A DNA stretch of 64,000 bases from Clostridia bacterium (lineage in GTDB: Bacteria; Bacillota; Clostridia; Oscillospirales; CAG-272). The stretch's first letter is position 1; each line of letters opens with the position of its first letter. Shown one piece after another: positions 7,509-15,170 of the stretch. The notes below the pieces were generated by a model, which was not told where the DNA came from, did no database searches, and saw nothing but the letters and a program-made list of their open reading frames with translations. The stretch is from positions 62,001-126,000 of the forward strand of contig JAFUNF010000006.1 of assembly GCA_017473085.1 (NCBI GenBank), read 5' to 3'. Position numbers and translations under genes: made by a program.

Positions 7509-8027
7509 TTATTTAAGCCTATTTCTTTTCTTGCTCTTGATTTTGTCATTAAGCAAGGATTTAAGCTCATTTTCTGTACCAACAACAAGCCCCTTTTTAG
7601 TTACAACGAGAGTATTATACTTGTCAACAAAAAGATAAAAGGCATTTTTGCCCTCATAGGCTCTGTAAATTTGTTGATAATATAGCTTATCGGTAGTTTT
7701 TTTACCTTTATATTCTGATGTAATGTTGATGAAGGCATCTTGAAATTCGATAATGCTTTTAACAATATCTGCTTCACGCATATTTCTCATTGATAGCTTG
7801 GGAGAAATAAAGTAGGAGTAAACAAATACAAGATCCAAGCATACAACCGATATCAAAATAGCAACGGAAATAGCAAAGAAATCACTGTCTCTGTTCAAAA
7901 TAACAAGCAAAATGCTAATTAATGTAGCACCGATGTAAATAGCAAGTCTCCAAGGGTTACTCAATACGTTAAACTTGTGCAAATCCTCGTTAACCTCTTT
8001 ATTGTAGGAAACAACACATTTAATCAT
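7509..8027 (-). CDS. YcxB-like membrane protein
   Basis: About 172 residues from the ATG at 8027, whose first codons overlap the end of ppa by eight bases (ATGATTAA). Longer starts would lie inside ppa. It has two adjacent hydrophobic segments (near IYIGATLISILLVIL and ISVAILISVVCLDLVFVYSYF) and a C-terminal cytoplasmic domain, YQQIYRAYEGKNAFYLFVDKYN..., that resembles the YcxB-like family (PF14317). The molecular role of that family is not known. It is the second gene after ppa and is followed within three bases by tRNA-Leu. Confidence 0.75.
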   Translation of the reverse strand: MIKCVVSYNKEVNEDLHKFNVLSNPWRLAIYIGATLISILLVILNRDSDFFAISVAILISVVCLDLVFVYSYFISPKLSMRNMREADIVKSIIEFQDAFINITSEYKGKKTTDKLYYQQIYRAYEGKNAFYLFVDKYNTLVVTKKGLVVGTENELKSLLNDKIKSKKRNRLK

Positions 8028-8556
8028 AGATACCATACCTGTCAGTGTATGCTTCAATGCACTTGTGTATTTCTTCAGTTGCTTCCTTACGGCCAACAAT
8101 GTTGTCAACACGAGTTTCTTTATTTTCTAAGAACTTATATACTTCAAAAAAATGCTTTATCTCGTGGAATTGGTGTTGGGGTAGCTCGGTAATATCGTTG
8201 TATGAGTTCAAAAACGGATCGTTTGTTGGGATAGCAACAATTTTTGCATCAACCTCGTTTTCGTCAATCATAGTGAGCATGCCGATAGGGTAGCATTCAA
8301 CAATAGACATAGGCTCAAGACTTTCTTGACATAAAACTAAAACGTCAAGTGGGTCGTTGTCCTCAGAAAGTGTACGAGGAATAAAGCCATAATTAGCGGG
8401 GTAGTGAGTAGAGGTATAAAGAATTCTATCAAGTCGTAAAAGACCGCTTGCCTTATCAAGCTCGTATTTATTTTTGCTTCCCTTGGGAATTTCTATAACA
8501 GCAATAAATTTTTCTGGAAGAATACGGTCAGATTCAAAATCATGCCATGGATTCAT
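8020..8556 (-). CDS. ppa: Inorganic pyrophosphatase, family I
   Basis: A 178-residue soluble enzyme that hydrolyses pyrophosphate to phosphate and so pulls biosynthetic reactions forward. The signature EDNDPLDVLVL near residue 67 supplies the metal-binding aspartates of family I (D-x-D-P-x-D type), and the N-terminal FIAVIEIPKGSKNKYE contains the conserved Glu and Lys. Many Firmicutes use the unrelated family II enzyme (ppaC); this one has family I. It is transcribed from a consensus promoter at 8601-8629 together with the YcxB-like gene and probably tRNA-Leu. Confidence 0.95.
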   Translation of the reverse strand: MNPWHDFESDRILPEKFIAVIEIPKGSKNKYELDKASGLLRLDRILYTSTHYPANYGFIPRTLSEDNDPLDVLVLCQESLEPMSIVECYPIGMLTMIDENEVDAKIVAIPTNDPFLNSYNDITELPQHQFHEIKHFFEVYKFLENKETRVDNIVGRKEATEEIHKCIEAYTDRYGIYD

Positions 8557-8600
8557 AAAATCACCTCGTTTTTAACTTGCGCAAAAAAATGCACTAATTA

Positions 8601-8629
8601 ATTATATAACAAGTAAACATAATTGTCAA
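8601..8629 (-). promoter_or_regulatory. Consensus promoter of ppa
   Basis: On the minus strand TTGACA (8629-8624), 17 bases, TATAAT (8606-8601): a perfect vegetative promoter. Confidence 0.85.
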
Positions 8630-8646
8630 TCAAAAAATAAGAAAAA

Positions 8647-8665
8647 GGCTGATAAAATCAACCTT
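8647..8665 (-). terminator. Terminator of the spoIIA operon
   Basis: On the minus strand AGGTTGAT-TTT-ATCAGCCT with one G-T pair, then TTTTTC. It overlaps the last base of the sigF stop codon. Confidence 0.65.
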
Positions 8666-9381
8666 TAAGATAGTTTTTTTCGCAATTCTGCAAATATTTT
8701 CTTTTCTTCACGAGAAACCTTAACTTGAGTTAAGCCAAGAAGCTTAGCAGTGTGCTGTTGAGAGTATTCCTTTAAATATCTTAGAGTGACAATTTGTCTC
8801 CACAAGGTAGGAAGTGAGGAAATTGCCTCTGAAAGTGCCATTTTTTCAAAGCTTTTTTCCATTTCGTCCTCATCTGATATAATACTTTCAATAGTAAAGC
8901 CATCATCCTCGCCATTTAAGGAATAGGAAAGAGAGGTAACTGTGCTTGTTGCCTCCATAGCTACCACTGCATCCTCTACACTCATATTACATAGATCAGC
9001 TAACTCCTCAATTTTCGGCTCTCTGTTATTTTCTTTTATGAAGTCCTCTCTTGCACGACTTAAGGAAGCGCTTTGTTGCTTGTAAACTCGGCTGACCTTA
9101 ATAAGTCCATCGTCACGCATAAATCGTCGAATTTCTCCAATGATTAAAGGCACGGCATAGGTAGAGAATACAGTGCCCTTTGATAAATCAAAGCTTCTTA
9201 TAGCTTTAAGCATACCAATTGAGCCGATTTGTACTAAATCGTCATAATCAACGCCTCTGTCCCTATATCTTAATGCAATTGAGCGAACTAATCCTAAATT
9301 GTTTTTAATTAACTCCTCGGTTGCACGCTCATCGCCCTCTAACGCACGTACAAGGAGCTGTTGATTTTTACTGTAATCCAT
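8665..9381 (-). CDS. sigF: RNA polymerase sigma factor SigF, forespore-specific
   Basis: A 238-residue sigma-70 factor, the first compartment-specific sigma of sporulation. Region 2 is visible as the stretch from NNLGLVRSIALRYRDRGVDY through DDLVQIGSIGMLKAIRSFD; region 4 ends with the helix-turn-helix AKLLGLTQVKVSREEKKIF. It is third in the conserved spoIIAA-spoIIAB-sigF order, its ATG following the spoIIAB stop codon directly. In the family it is held inactive by SpoIIAB until SpoIIAA is dephosphorylated by SpoIIE in the forespore; spoIIE is not in the window. Confidence 0.96.
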   Translation of the reverse strand: MDYSKNQQLLVRALEGDERATEELIKNNLGLVRSIALRYRDRGVDYDDLVQIGSIGMLKAIRSFDLSKGTVFSTYAVPLIIGEIRRFMRDDGLIKVSRVYKQQSASLSRAREDFIKENNREPKIEELADLCNMSVEDAVVAMEATSTVTSLSYSLNGEDDGFTIESIISDEDEMEKSFEKMALSEAISSLPTLWRQIVTLRYLKEYSQQHTAKLLGLTQVKVSREEKKIFAELRKKLS

Positions 9382-9810
9382 TTACCCAAGCTTCTTTATC
9401 ATTGTTACCCTGACACCTTGATTTAATCGAGACTTAACCTCAAGCTTGTCCATAAAGGTTTGCATAACTGCAAAGCCCATGCCACTTCGCTCGCCACTTG
9501 TATCGGTAGTGAATAAGGGAGCCATTGCAACATCGATATCCTCAATGCCACAGCCCTTGTCAATTACCTCAATAACTACGGTCTTATCCTCGTAATACTT
9601 AACGCCTATGTATATTTGTCCCTCTTTGTATTTATATCCGTGAACAATTGAGTTAGTAACCGCCTCGGAAACCGCACATTTTATATCAGAAATTTCCTCA
9701 ATAGTTGGGTTAATTTGAGCTACGAAGGAAGCAACAGCACTTCTTGCAAGTCCCTCGTTTACTGATATTGATGGTAAATAAAGCTTCATAAAATTTTTAG
9801 CACGCCTCAT
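9382..9810 (-). CDS. spoIIAB: Anti-sigma-F factor SpoIIAB, serine kinase
   Basis: About 142 residues, a GHKL-fold ATPase that binds SigF and phosphorylates SpoIIAA. The N box EAVTNSIVHGY, the G1 box DKGCGI and the G2 box ERSGMGFAVM are all present. I place the start at ATG 9810 because AAGGAG sits nine bases before it inside the end of spoIIAA; a TTG at 9828 is too close to that site. The TAAAATG junction to spoIIAA suggests coupled translation and matched amounts of the two proteins. Confidence 0.95.
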   Translation of the reverse strand: MRRAKNFMKLYLPSISVNEGLARSAVASFVAQINPTIEEISDIKCAVSEAVTNSIVHGYKYKEGQIYIGVKYYEDKTVVIEVIDKGCGIEDIDVAMAPLFTTDTSGERSGMGFAVMQTFMDKLEVKSRLNQGVRVTMIKKLG

Positions 9811-9811
9811 T

Positions 9812-10129
9812 TTATTCGTCTCCTTCAATTTTCATAAGTCTTTCAATTCCAGCAAGTGAAAGAATCTTTTTAACCGTTGCACAAGGCTTGTACAGCTTAA
9901 AATCGCATCCTAAGTCCTTTGCAAGCGTAAATCTACCTAAAATCAAACCTAAGCCAGATGAATCCATAAACTCAACAAGGCTTAAATCAAGTAAAATTAA
10001 AACTGGCTTTTTATCAAATATAACGCTATCAATTTTTTCTCTAACATGTATAGCCGAGTGATGGTCTATATCGCCGAGTATTTTTACGGTAAGCACATTG
10101 TTTTCAAATACAAACTTAACCTTTTCCAT
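9812..10129 (-). CDS. spoIIAA: Anti-anti-sigma-F factor SpoIIAA (STAS domain)
   Basis: About 105 residues forming one STAS domain. The phosphorylation-site loop FMDSSGLGLILGR carries the serine that SpoIIAB phosphorylates and SpoIIE dephosphorylates. The start is the ATG at 10129, nine bases after AAGGAG; the upstream GTG at 10138 overlaps that site. It opens the spoIIA operon. The expected SigH promoter upstream (10130-10230) could not be matched convincingly by eye. Confidence 0.95.
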   Translation of the reverse strand: MEKVKFVFENNVLTVKILGDIDHHSAIHVREKIDSVIFDKKPVLILLDLSLVEFMDSSGLGLILGRFTLAKDLGCDFKLYKPCATVKKILSLAGIERLMKIEGDE

Positions 10130-10234
10130 TTTTGTCACACTCCTTTTAATAAAGATTTTAATCCTGTATGGCTAAAAAAATTGTCAAAAAAAGAAGAGAA
10201 ACTAATAAAATTTTTCGACATGCTTTGATAAATG

Positions 10235-10263
10235 TTGACTTGCAAAATGTTGTATGCTAAAAT
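10235..10263 (+). promoter_or_regulatory. Promoter of the phosphoesterase-GH20-DUF368 unit
   Basis: TTGACT (10235-10240), 17 bases, TAAAAT (10258-10263), 30 bases before the start at 10293. Confidence 0.65.
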
Positions 10264-10292
10264 ATAGATATAAATACGCAAAAGGGGCATTT

Positions 10293-11141
10293 ATGGACGA
10301 CTATTTACATATTAAAAAGACTGTAATTAATATTGGCTTGAAAAGAGAATATAAATTCTTTCAAATTAGCGATGCTCACATTATGGTAAAGGACGAGCAG
10401 AGCTCGCAAAATGATATAGAAAAATATAAAATTCGTAGAGAAAAGTGGGACATACTTAAAAAAGAGTTTGCCGATAAGTATGGGGACGTATGTGACGAAA
10501 GATATGACACCGAGCCAACAGTACCCTTTGAAAGATTAGCACAATATGCTAAGGATATCGGCTCAGACGCACTAATACTTTCAGGCGACATACTTGATAT
10601 AGTATCTGAAAGCAATCTTCGCTACATAAAAAGCTTTCTTGAAGGCTATAACCACCCTTACATTTATTGCTTAGGAAATCATGAATCCTACGACGAATTT
10701 GATAATAAGTGTAAGTGCTATGACAGATTAAAGCCTGTCATTAAAAATCCTGATTTTTTGTCCGTTGATTACGGAGAATTTAAAATCGTTTCCTTAGATA
10801 ACGGAATGAAGCAGGTAAGTGAGGAACAGCTTAAAAAGCTTGAAAAAGAGCTTTTAGGTGACAAAAGGATTATTCTTGTAATTCACGAGCCACTAAGTCT
10901 TGGCGAGTTTGGAGAAAAGGCTGGAAAAATAATGAGTCCTTATTTCCTGTATGGCTCCGAAAAAGATCCAGATGACACTAAAAGATTGCTTGATTTAGTT
11001 GTCAATAATGAAGAGAAATTTATAGCTGTATTAGCAGGTCACGTACATACAACGGTAGAAGAAAAAATAACTGACAAGCTAATGCAATACACAATAACAA
11101 GTGCCTTAATCGGCTATGGTAGAGAAATAATTATAAGGTGA
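10293..11141 (+). CDS. Calcineurin-like metallophosphoesterase
   Basis: About 282 residues. The five metal-site blocks of the superfamily are present in order: ISDAHI, LSGDILD, LGNHES, VIHEP and AGHVHT, so a two-metal phosphoesterase fold is secure. No signal peptide is seen, so it is probably cytoplasmic. The start is ATG 10293 after AAAGGGG; the longer frame from 10254 contains the -10 element. The gene overlaps the Shine-Dalgarno region of the GH20-like gene that follows, and the pair probably forms one transcript. The substrate is unknown. Confidence 0.88.
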   Translation: MDDYLHIKKTVINIGLKREYKFFQISDAHIMVKDEQSSQNDIEKYKIRREKWDILKKEFADKYGDVCDERYDTEPTVPFERLAQYAKDIGSDALILSGDILDIVSESNLRYIKSFLEGYNHPYIYCLGNHESYDEFDNKCKCYDRLKPVIKNPDFLSVDYGEFKIVSLDNGMKQVSEEQLKKLEKELLGDKRIILVIHEPLSLGEFGEKAGKIMSPYFLYGSEKDPDDTKRLLDLVVNNEEKFIAVLAGHVHTTVEEKITDKLMQYTITSALIGYGREIIIR

Positions 11142-11149
11142 GGAGATAT

Positions 11150-12859
11150 ATGTATTTAATTCCTGAGGTAAAATCATACAAAAAATGCGCACCCTTTACA
11201 ATTGTAGGTGTAGAATTCGAGCTTAAAGGCATCGACGAAAGAGTAAAAAAGCTTTGTGCCAAGCTTCCAAAGGGTGAAACAAAAGCAGTTGTTTCTATTG
11301 ATGAGAGCTTAGATGATAGCTATAAGATGAAGCTATCTCAAAATCTTGTTGAAATAACAGGAAAGAATCAACAGGGTGCCTTTTATGGCGTTCAAACCTT
11401 GAGACAAATTCTCAAAAATAAAGAGTGCGATCTTTGCGAGATTAACGACTCACCAGACTTTAATGACAGAGGCTTCTATCTTGATATTACAAGAGGAAGA
11501 ATACCGAAGCTTGATACTCTAAAGGAGCTTGTTGATACTCTTGCATATTACAAAATCAATATGCTTCAGCTTTATGTAGAGCATACCTATCCATTTAAGG
11601 AATATGACGGAATTTATCAAAGAACAGGCTACATTACTCCAGAGGAGTTAAGAGAGCTTGATGCTTATTGTGTTGAGAATTTTATTGATTTTGTTCCATC
11701 ACTTTCACTTTTTGGACATCTTTATGAGCTTTTGACAGACGAAAGATACAAGCATCTTTGCGAGCTTGAAAATTATAAGGACAAAACTGTTTTTTGGTGC
11801 GAAAGAATGGGTCACCACACAATAGACCCACTTAACCCTGAAAGCTTTGAGCTTATCAAGAGTCTAATCGACCAATATATGCCTAACTTCACAAGTAATA
11901 AATTCAATATCTGTTGTGATGAAACCTTTGATTTAGGCACTGGCAGAAACATAGGCAAGGACAAGGGAAGACTCTATGTTGATTTTGTAAGAAAAATAGT
12001 TGACTATATTAAGTCAAAGGGTAAGACTCCTATGATGTGGGGCGACATTATATCGAGGCACGCAGACCTAATCGACGATATTGGCGATGGAGTGTTGTTC
12101 TTAAGCTGGGGATATAGCAAGGATGAAAAGCCCGACTCTATTAATAAGGTAAAAGAAGCAGGTAAGCCTCAATATGTCTGCCCAGGACTTAGTAACTGGA
12201 CCAGTCTCATTGAATTGCCACAGGTTTCTGTGCCAAACATTACAAAAATGGCAAAATATGGCTACGATGCAGGTGCAGTTGGTTTGCTTAACACCTGTTG
12301 GGGTGACTATGGACATCCATCATCAATTTATGCATGCCTATATGGTATGATTTTCGGTGGTGCAAAATCCTGGAATGCAAATTGTGAATATAGTAATTTT
12401 GATGAGGCTATGGACATTCTTTGCTATGGTAAAGAGGGAGCCTCCAAAAAGATGAAGGCAATTGCTAATACCCTTGTAAAATGTGCATGGTACGAGCTTG
12501 TTTGTGATTATAGCAATGAAAAATTTGGTGCTAACATTATGAAATGTTGGGCAGAATTTGAACCCTTTGAGCTTGATGAATGCTTCTCAACAATTGAGGA
12601 TATAATTCCTTACCTTAACTCTGAGGTTTGGGAAAACGAAAAGGTGAGAGAAAATCTTATTTGTATAGCACAAGGAATCCAGCTTATGGCAGCAATACTT
12701 ATGTCTAAGAAAACAGGTGAAAGATTCGGCTTAGATATTAAGGATGCCGAGGAGTGGCTAAAGGAGTTTTCTCGACTATACCTTGCTGAAAGCAAAATGG
12801 GCGAGCTTGAGGAATTTGTTAAGGTATTTTATCACCTTGCAAACAAGTATTTAAAATAA
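11150..12859 (+). CDS. Glycoside hydrolase family 20-like beta-N-acetylhexosaminidase
   Basis: About 569 residues without a signal peptide. The N-terminal GH20b-type domain ends near QGAFYGVQTLRQIL, and the TIM barrel opens with RGFYLDITRGRIPKLDTLKE. The Asp-Glu pair of GH20 enzymes, where the amide of the substrate assists catalysis, appears as CCDETFDLG near residue 257. It would remove terminal N-acetylglucosamine or N-acetylgalactosamine from short oligosaccharides in the cytoplasm. The start is ATG 11150 after AGGAG; a GTG at 11138 overlaps the previous gene. Exact specificity is inferred from fold only. Confidence 0.85.
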   Translation: MYLIPEVKSYKKCAPFTIVGVEFELKGIDERVKKLCAKLPKGETKAVVSIDESLDDSYKMKLSQNLVEITGKNQQGAFYGVQTLRQILKNKECDLCEINDSPDFNDRGFYLDITRGRIPKLDTLKELVDTLAYYKINMLQLYVEHTYPFKEYDGIYQRTGYITPEELRELDAYCVENFIDFVPSLSLFGHLYELLTDERYKHLCELENYKDKTVFWCERMGHHTIDPLNPESFELIKSLIDQYMPNFTSNKFNICCDETFDLGTGRNIGKDKGRLYVDFVRKIVDYIKSKGKTPMMWGDIISRHADLIDDIGDGVLFLSWGYSKDEKPDSINKVKEAGKPQYVCPGLSNWTSLIELPQVSVPNITKMAKYGYDAGAVGLLNTCWGDYGHPSSIYACLYGMIFGGAKSWNANCEYSNFDEAMDILCYGKEGASKKMKAIANTLVKCAWYELVCDYSNEKFGANIMKCWAEFEPFELDECFSTIEDIIPYLNSEVWENEKVRENLICIAQGIQLMAAILMSKKTGERFGLDIKDAEEWLKEFSRLYLAESKMGELEEFVKVFYHLANKYLK

Positions 12860-12868
12860 GGAATTATT

Positions 12869-13762
12869 ATGGATTTAACCTATAAAAATTTTAAGGAAGT
12901 TTTGATAAGCCTATTAGCAGGAGCTTTTATTGGAATTTCTGTTATAGTGCCAGGCCTTAGTGGCTCGGCATTAGCTATGATTTTAAAGGTGTACGATAAA
13001 ATAATGTATGCCTTTTCAAATATCTTTAGAAAATTCAAAAGCTGTTTTATTTTCCTTCTACCCATAGTCGGTGGAATAGCGGTAGGCTTTTTAGCTGGAC
13101 TTGTATTAGTAAAGTTTTTGATTGAAAGATACCCATTCATAACCATGTGTCTATTTGTAGGCTTAATGATCGGCACAATTCCAATGCTATTTAGTGAGGT
13201 TAAGGGGGAAAAATCATCTCCTTCAAGAATTACATTGTTAGTTGTAGGTGCAATTATACCTTTGGCAATTACAATTGTTTCTATGTTTGTAGGAGGAAAT
13301 AATAGCCTTGAAAATCTTGAGCCTTGGCACTATGCAATCTTTGCTGGTATTGGTGTATTAGTGTCCTTAACACAGCTCATACCTGGGCTTAGCGCAACTG
13401 TACTTTTGATGATTTTCGGCTACTATTCACCCTTGATAACTGGAGTAGAAGACGTGTTTTCAAATACGAGCTTGCTTTTGGTGTATGGGTCCTTAGCTGT
13501 TGGCTTTGTAATTGGTGTTTTGTTATTTTCCAAGCTGATTAGCGTTGTGTTAGAAAAAGCCAAGGTAGCATTTTATTACCTTGTTTGTGGACTATCATCA
13601 AGCTCAGCACTTGCTGTATTTTTAGGAAGCGATTGCTTAGAAATATATAAGTACTGGCCTAATGGTAATACAACAAGAGATATAGTATTAGGAATAGTTA
13701 TGCTTGCTCTTGGTTTTGGAATAACATTTTTCTTTTACATCGAGAATAAAAAAAGAAATTAA
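12869..13762 (+). CDS. DUF368 membrane protein (PopT-like polyprenyl-phosphate translocase)
   Basis: A 297-residue protein of about eight to nine membrane segments. Two internal repeats carry the DUF368 signature: VIVPGLSGSALAMILKVYDK near residue 30 and LIPGLSATVLLMIFGYY near residue 170. DUF368 proteins have been shown to return undecaprenyl phosphate across the membrane during cell-wall synthesis, and I infer that role here. It follows the GH20-like gene by nine bases and is the last gene before the S-box leader. Confidence 0.85.
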   Translation: MDLTYKNFKEVLISLLAGAFIGISVIVPGLSGSALAMILKVYDKIMYAFSNIFRKFKSCFIFLLPIVGGIAVGFLAGLVLVKFLIERYPFITMCLFVGLMIGTIPMLFSEVKGEKSSPSRITLLVVGAIIPLAITIVSMFVGGNNSLENLEPWHYAIFAGIGVLVSLTQLIPGLSATVLLMIFGYYSPLITGVEDVFSNTSLLLVYGSLAVGFVIGVLLFSKLISVVLEKAKVAFYYLVCGLSSSSALAVFLGSDCLEIYKYWPNGNTTRDIVLGIVMLALGFGITFFFYIENKKRN

Positions 13763-13776
13763 ATATAAAAAAACTA

Positions 13777-13805
13777 TTGCAATATTAAAATCTATATGAT
13801 ATACT
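13777..13805 (+). promoter_or_regulatory. Promoter of the S-box metK transcript
   Basis: TTGCAA (13777-13782), 17 bases, TATACT (13800-13805), about 20 bases before the first aptamer helix. Confidence 0.7.
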
Positions 13806-13823
13806 ATCAGCGTAAAATAAATG

Positions 13824-13950
13824 CTTATCAAGAGTAGCGGAGGGACAGGCCCTGTGAAGCTACGGCAACCTATCTTTTTAGACAAGGTGCCAATTCCGAG
13901 AGATGAGACTTTTAATAAAGTATCAGCCCGAGGAATTACCTCGGGCTTTT
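13824..13950 (+). promoter_or_regulatory. SAM-I (S-box) riboswitch with terminator
   Basis: The aptamer shows the S-box core: CTTATCAAGAG, GGAGGGACAGGCCC, then TGAAGCTACGGCAACC and AAGGTGCCAATTCC, closing with GATGAG, whose six bases pair with CTTATC to form P1 (13824-13829 with 13902-13907). An expression-platform terminator follows, AGCCCGAGG / CCTCGGGCT with T4 at 13925-13950. When S-adenosylmethionine binds, P1 is held and the terminator forms, reducing metK expression; without it the P1 3' strand can enter an antiterminator. Confidence 0.96.
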
Positions 13951-13983
13951 GGTTTGCAAAATCTAAAATATAAGGAGCTTATT

Positions 13984-15156
13984 ATGAGAAAATTTTTCAC
14001 ATCTGAATCAGTAACAGAAGGACACCCCGACAAAATCTGTGACCAAATTTCTGACGCAATACTTGATGCAATGTTAGCGCAAGACCCACAATCAAGAGTT
14101 GCTTGCGAATCATTTGTAACAACAGGTGTTGTGAATGTTATGGGAGAAATTACAACAAAGGCAAATGTTGACATTCCTGCAATTGTACGTAAAACTATTG
14201 ATGAAATAGGCTACAACAGAGCAAAATATGGCTTTGATGCAGAAACCTGCGCAGTAATTACATCTATTCACGAGCAATCTGTAGATATTGCTCTTGGTGT
14301 AGATAACTCTCAAGAATCAAAGACTGGAGAAAGCGAGAAGGAGCATGGTGCAGGCGACCAAGGTCTTATGTTTGGCTATGCTTGTAACGAAACCAAGGAG
14401 CTTATGCCATTGCCAATTTCCTTAGCACATAAAATGGCTAAGAAGCTTACAGAGGTAAGGAAAAATGGCACGCTGAAGTATCTTCGTCCAGATGGAAAAA
14501 CACAGGTAACAGTTGAATATGTTGATGGCAAGCCGACAAGACTTGAGGCAATTGTTGTTTCTTCACAGCATAGCCCTGATGTTGATCTTGAGGTGATTAG
14601 ACAGGACGTAATAAAGCATGTAATTATGCCTACTGTTCCAGCTGAAATGGTTGACGAAAATACAAAGATTTACGTAAACCCAACGGGACGCTTTGTTATC
14701 GGTGGTCCATGTGGAGACACAGGCTTAACAGGTAGAAAGATAATTGTTGATACATACGGTGGCTACTCACGTCATGGTGGTAGTGCTTTCTCTGGTAAGG
14801 ACCCTACAAAGGTTGATAGAAGCGCATCATATGCAGCACGTTATGTAGCTAAAAATATTGTAGCATCAGGCGTTGCTGATAAATGTGAGGTTCAAATTGC
14901 CTATGCAATTGGCGTTGCAAAGCCAGTTTCTGTTCTTGTTGATACCTTTGGTACAGCTAAGGTTGACGAGGACAAGATTTCTGAGTTTGTTTATAAAAAT
15001 ATTGACCTTCGTCCATCTGCAATTATTGAAAAATTCGACCTTCGTCGTCCAATTTATCGTCAAATTGCAGCTTATGGTCACGTTGGAAGAGATGATTTAG
15101 ATCTTCCATGGGAGAAAACAGACTTAGCTGACACACTAAAGGCACAGCTTCTTTAA
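13984..15156 (+). CDS. metK: S-adenosylmethionine synthetase
   Basis: A 390-residue enzyme that makes SAM from methionine and ATP. All family motifs are seen: [20 protein letters not shown] at the N terminus, [12 protein letters not shown], and [13 protein letters not shown] with [20 protein letters not shown] around residue 260. The start is ATG 13984 after AAGGAG; the open frame upstream to 13903 is riboswitch sequence. Regulation by the SAM-I riboswitch in front is a product-feedback loop. luxS and mtnN at 37.6-38.8 kb recycle the by-products of SAM use. Confidence 0.98.
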   Translation: MRKFFTSESVTEGHPDKICDQISDAILDAMLAQDPQSRVACESFVTTGVVNVMGEITTKANVDIPAIVRKTIDEIGYNRAKYGFDAETCAVITSIHEQSVDIALGVDNSQESKTGESEKEHGAGDQGLMFGYACNETKELMPLPISLAHKMAKKLTEVRKNGTLKYLRPDGKTQVTVEYVDGKPTRLEAIVVSSQHSPDVDLEVIRQDVIKHVIMPTVPAEMVDENTKIYVNPTGRFVIGGPCGDTGLTGRKIIVDTYGGYSRHGGSAFSGKDPTKVDRSASYAARYVAKNIVASGVADKCEVQIAYAIGVAKPVSVLVDTFGTAKVDEDKISEFVYKNIDLRPSAIIEKFDLRRPIYRQIAAYGHVGRDDLDLPWEKTDLADTLKAQLL

Positions 15157-15170
15157 TTGTGCTATGATAT

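Noticed and set aside
7343..7588. Minus-strand frame through tRNA-Leu
   Set aside because: It lies across the tRNA gene and its terminator and mimics a protein only by chance.
10130..10230. SigH promoter of spoIIA
   Set aside because: AGGAT is visible but no correctly spaced GAAT box, so I do not annotate it.
13903..13983. Metk N-terminal extension in the open frame
   Set aside because: The bases belong to the S-box expression platform and terminator.
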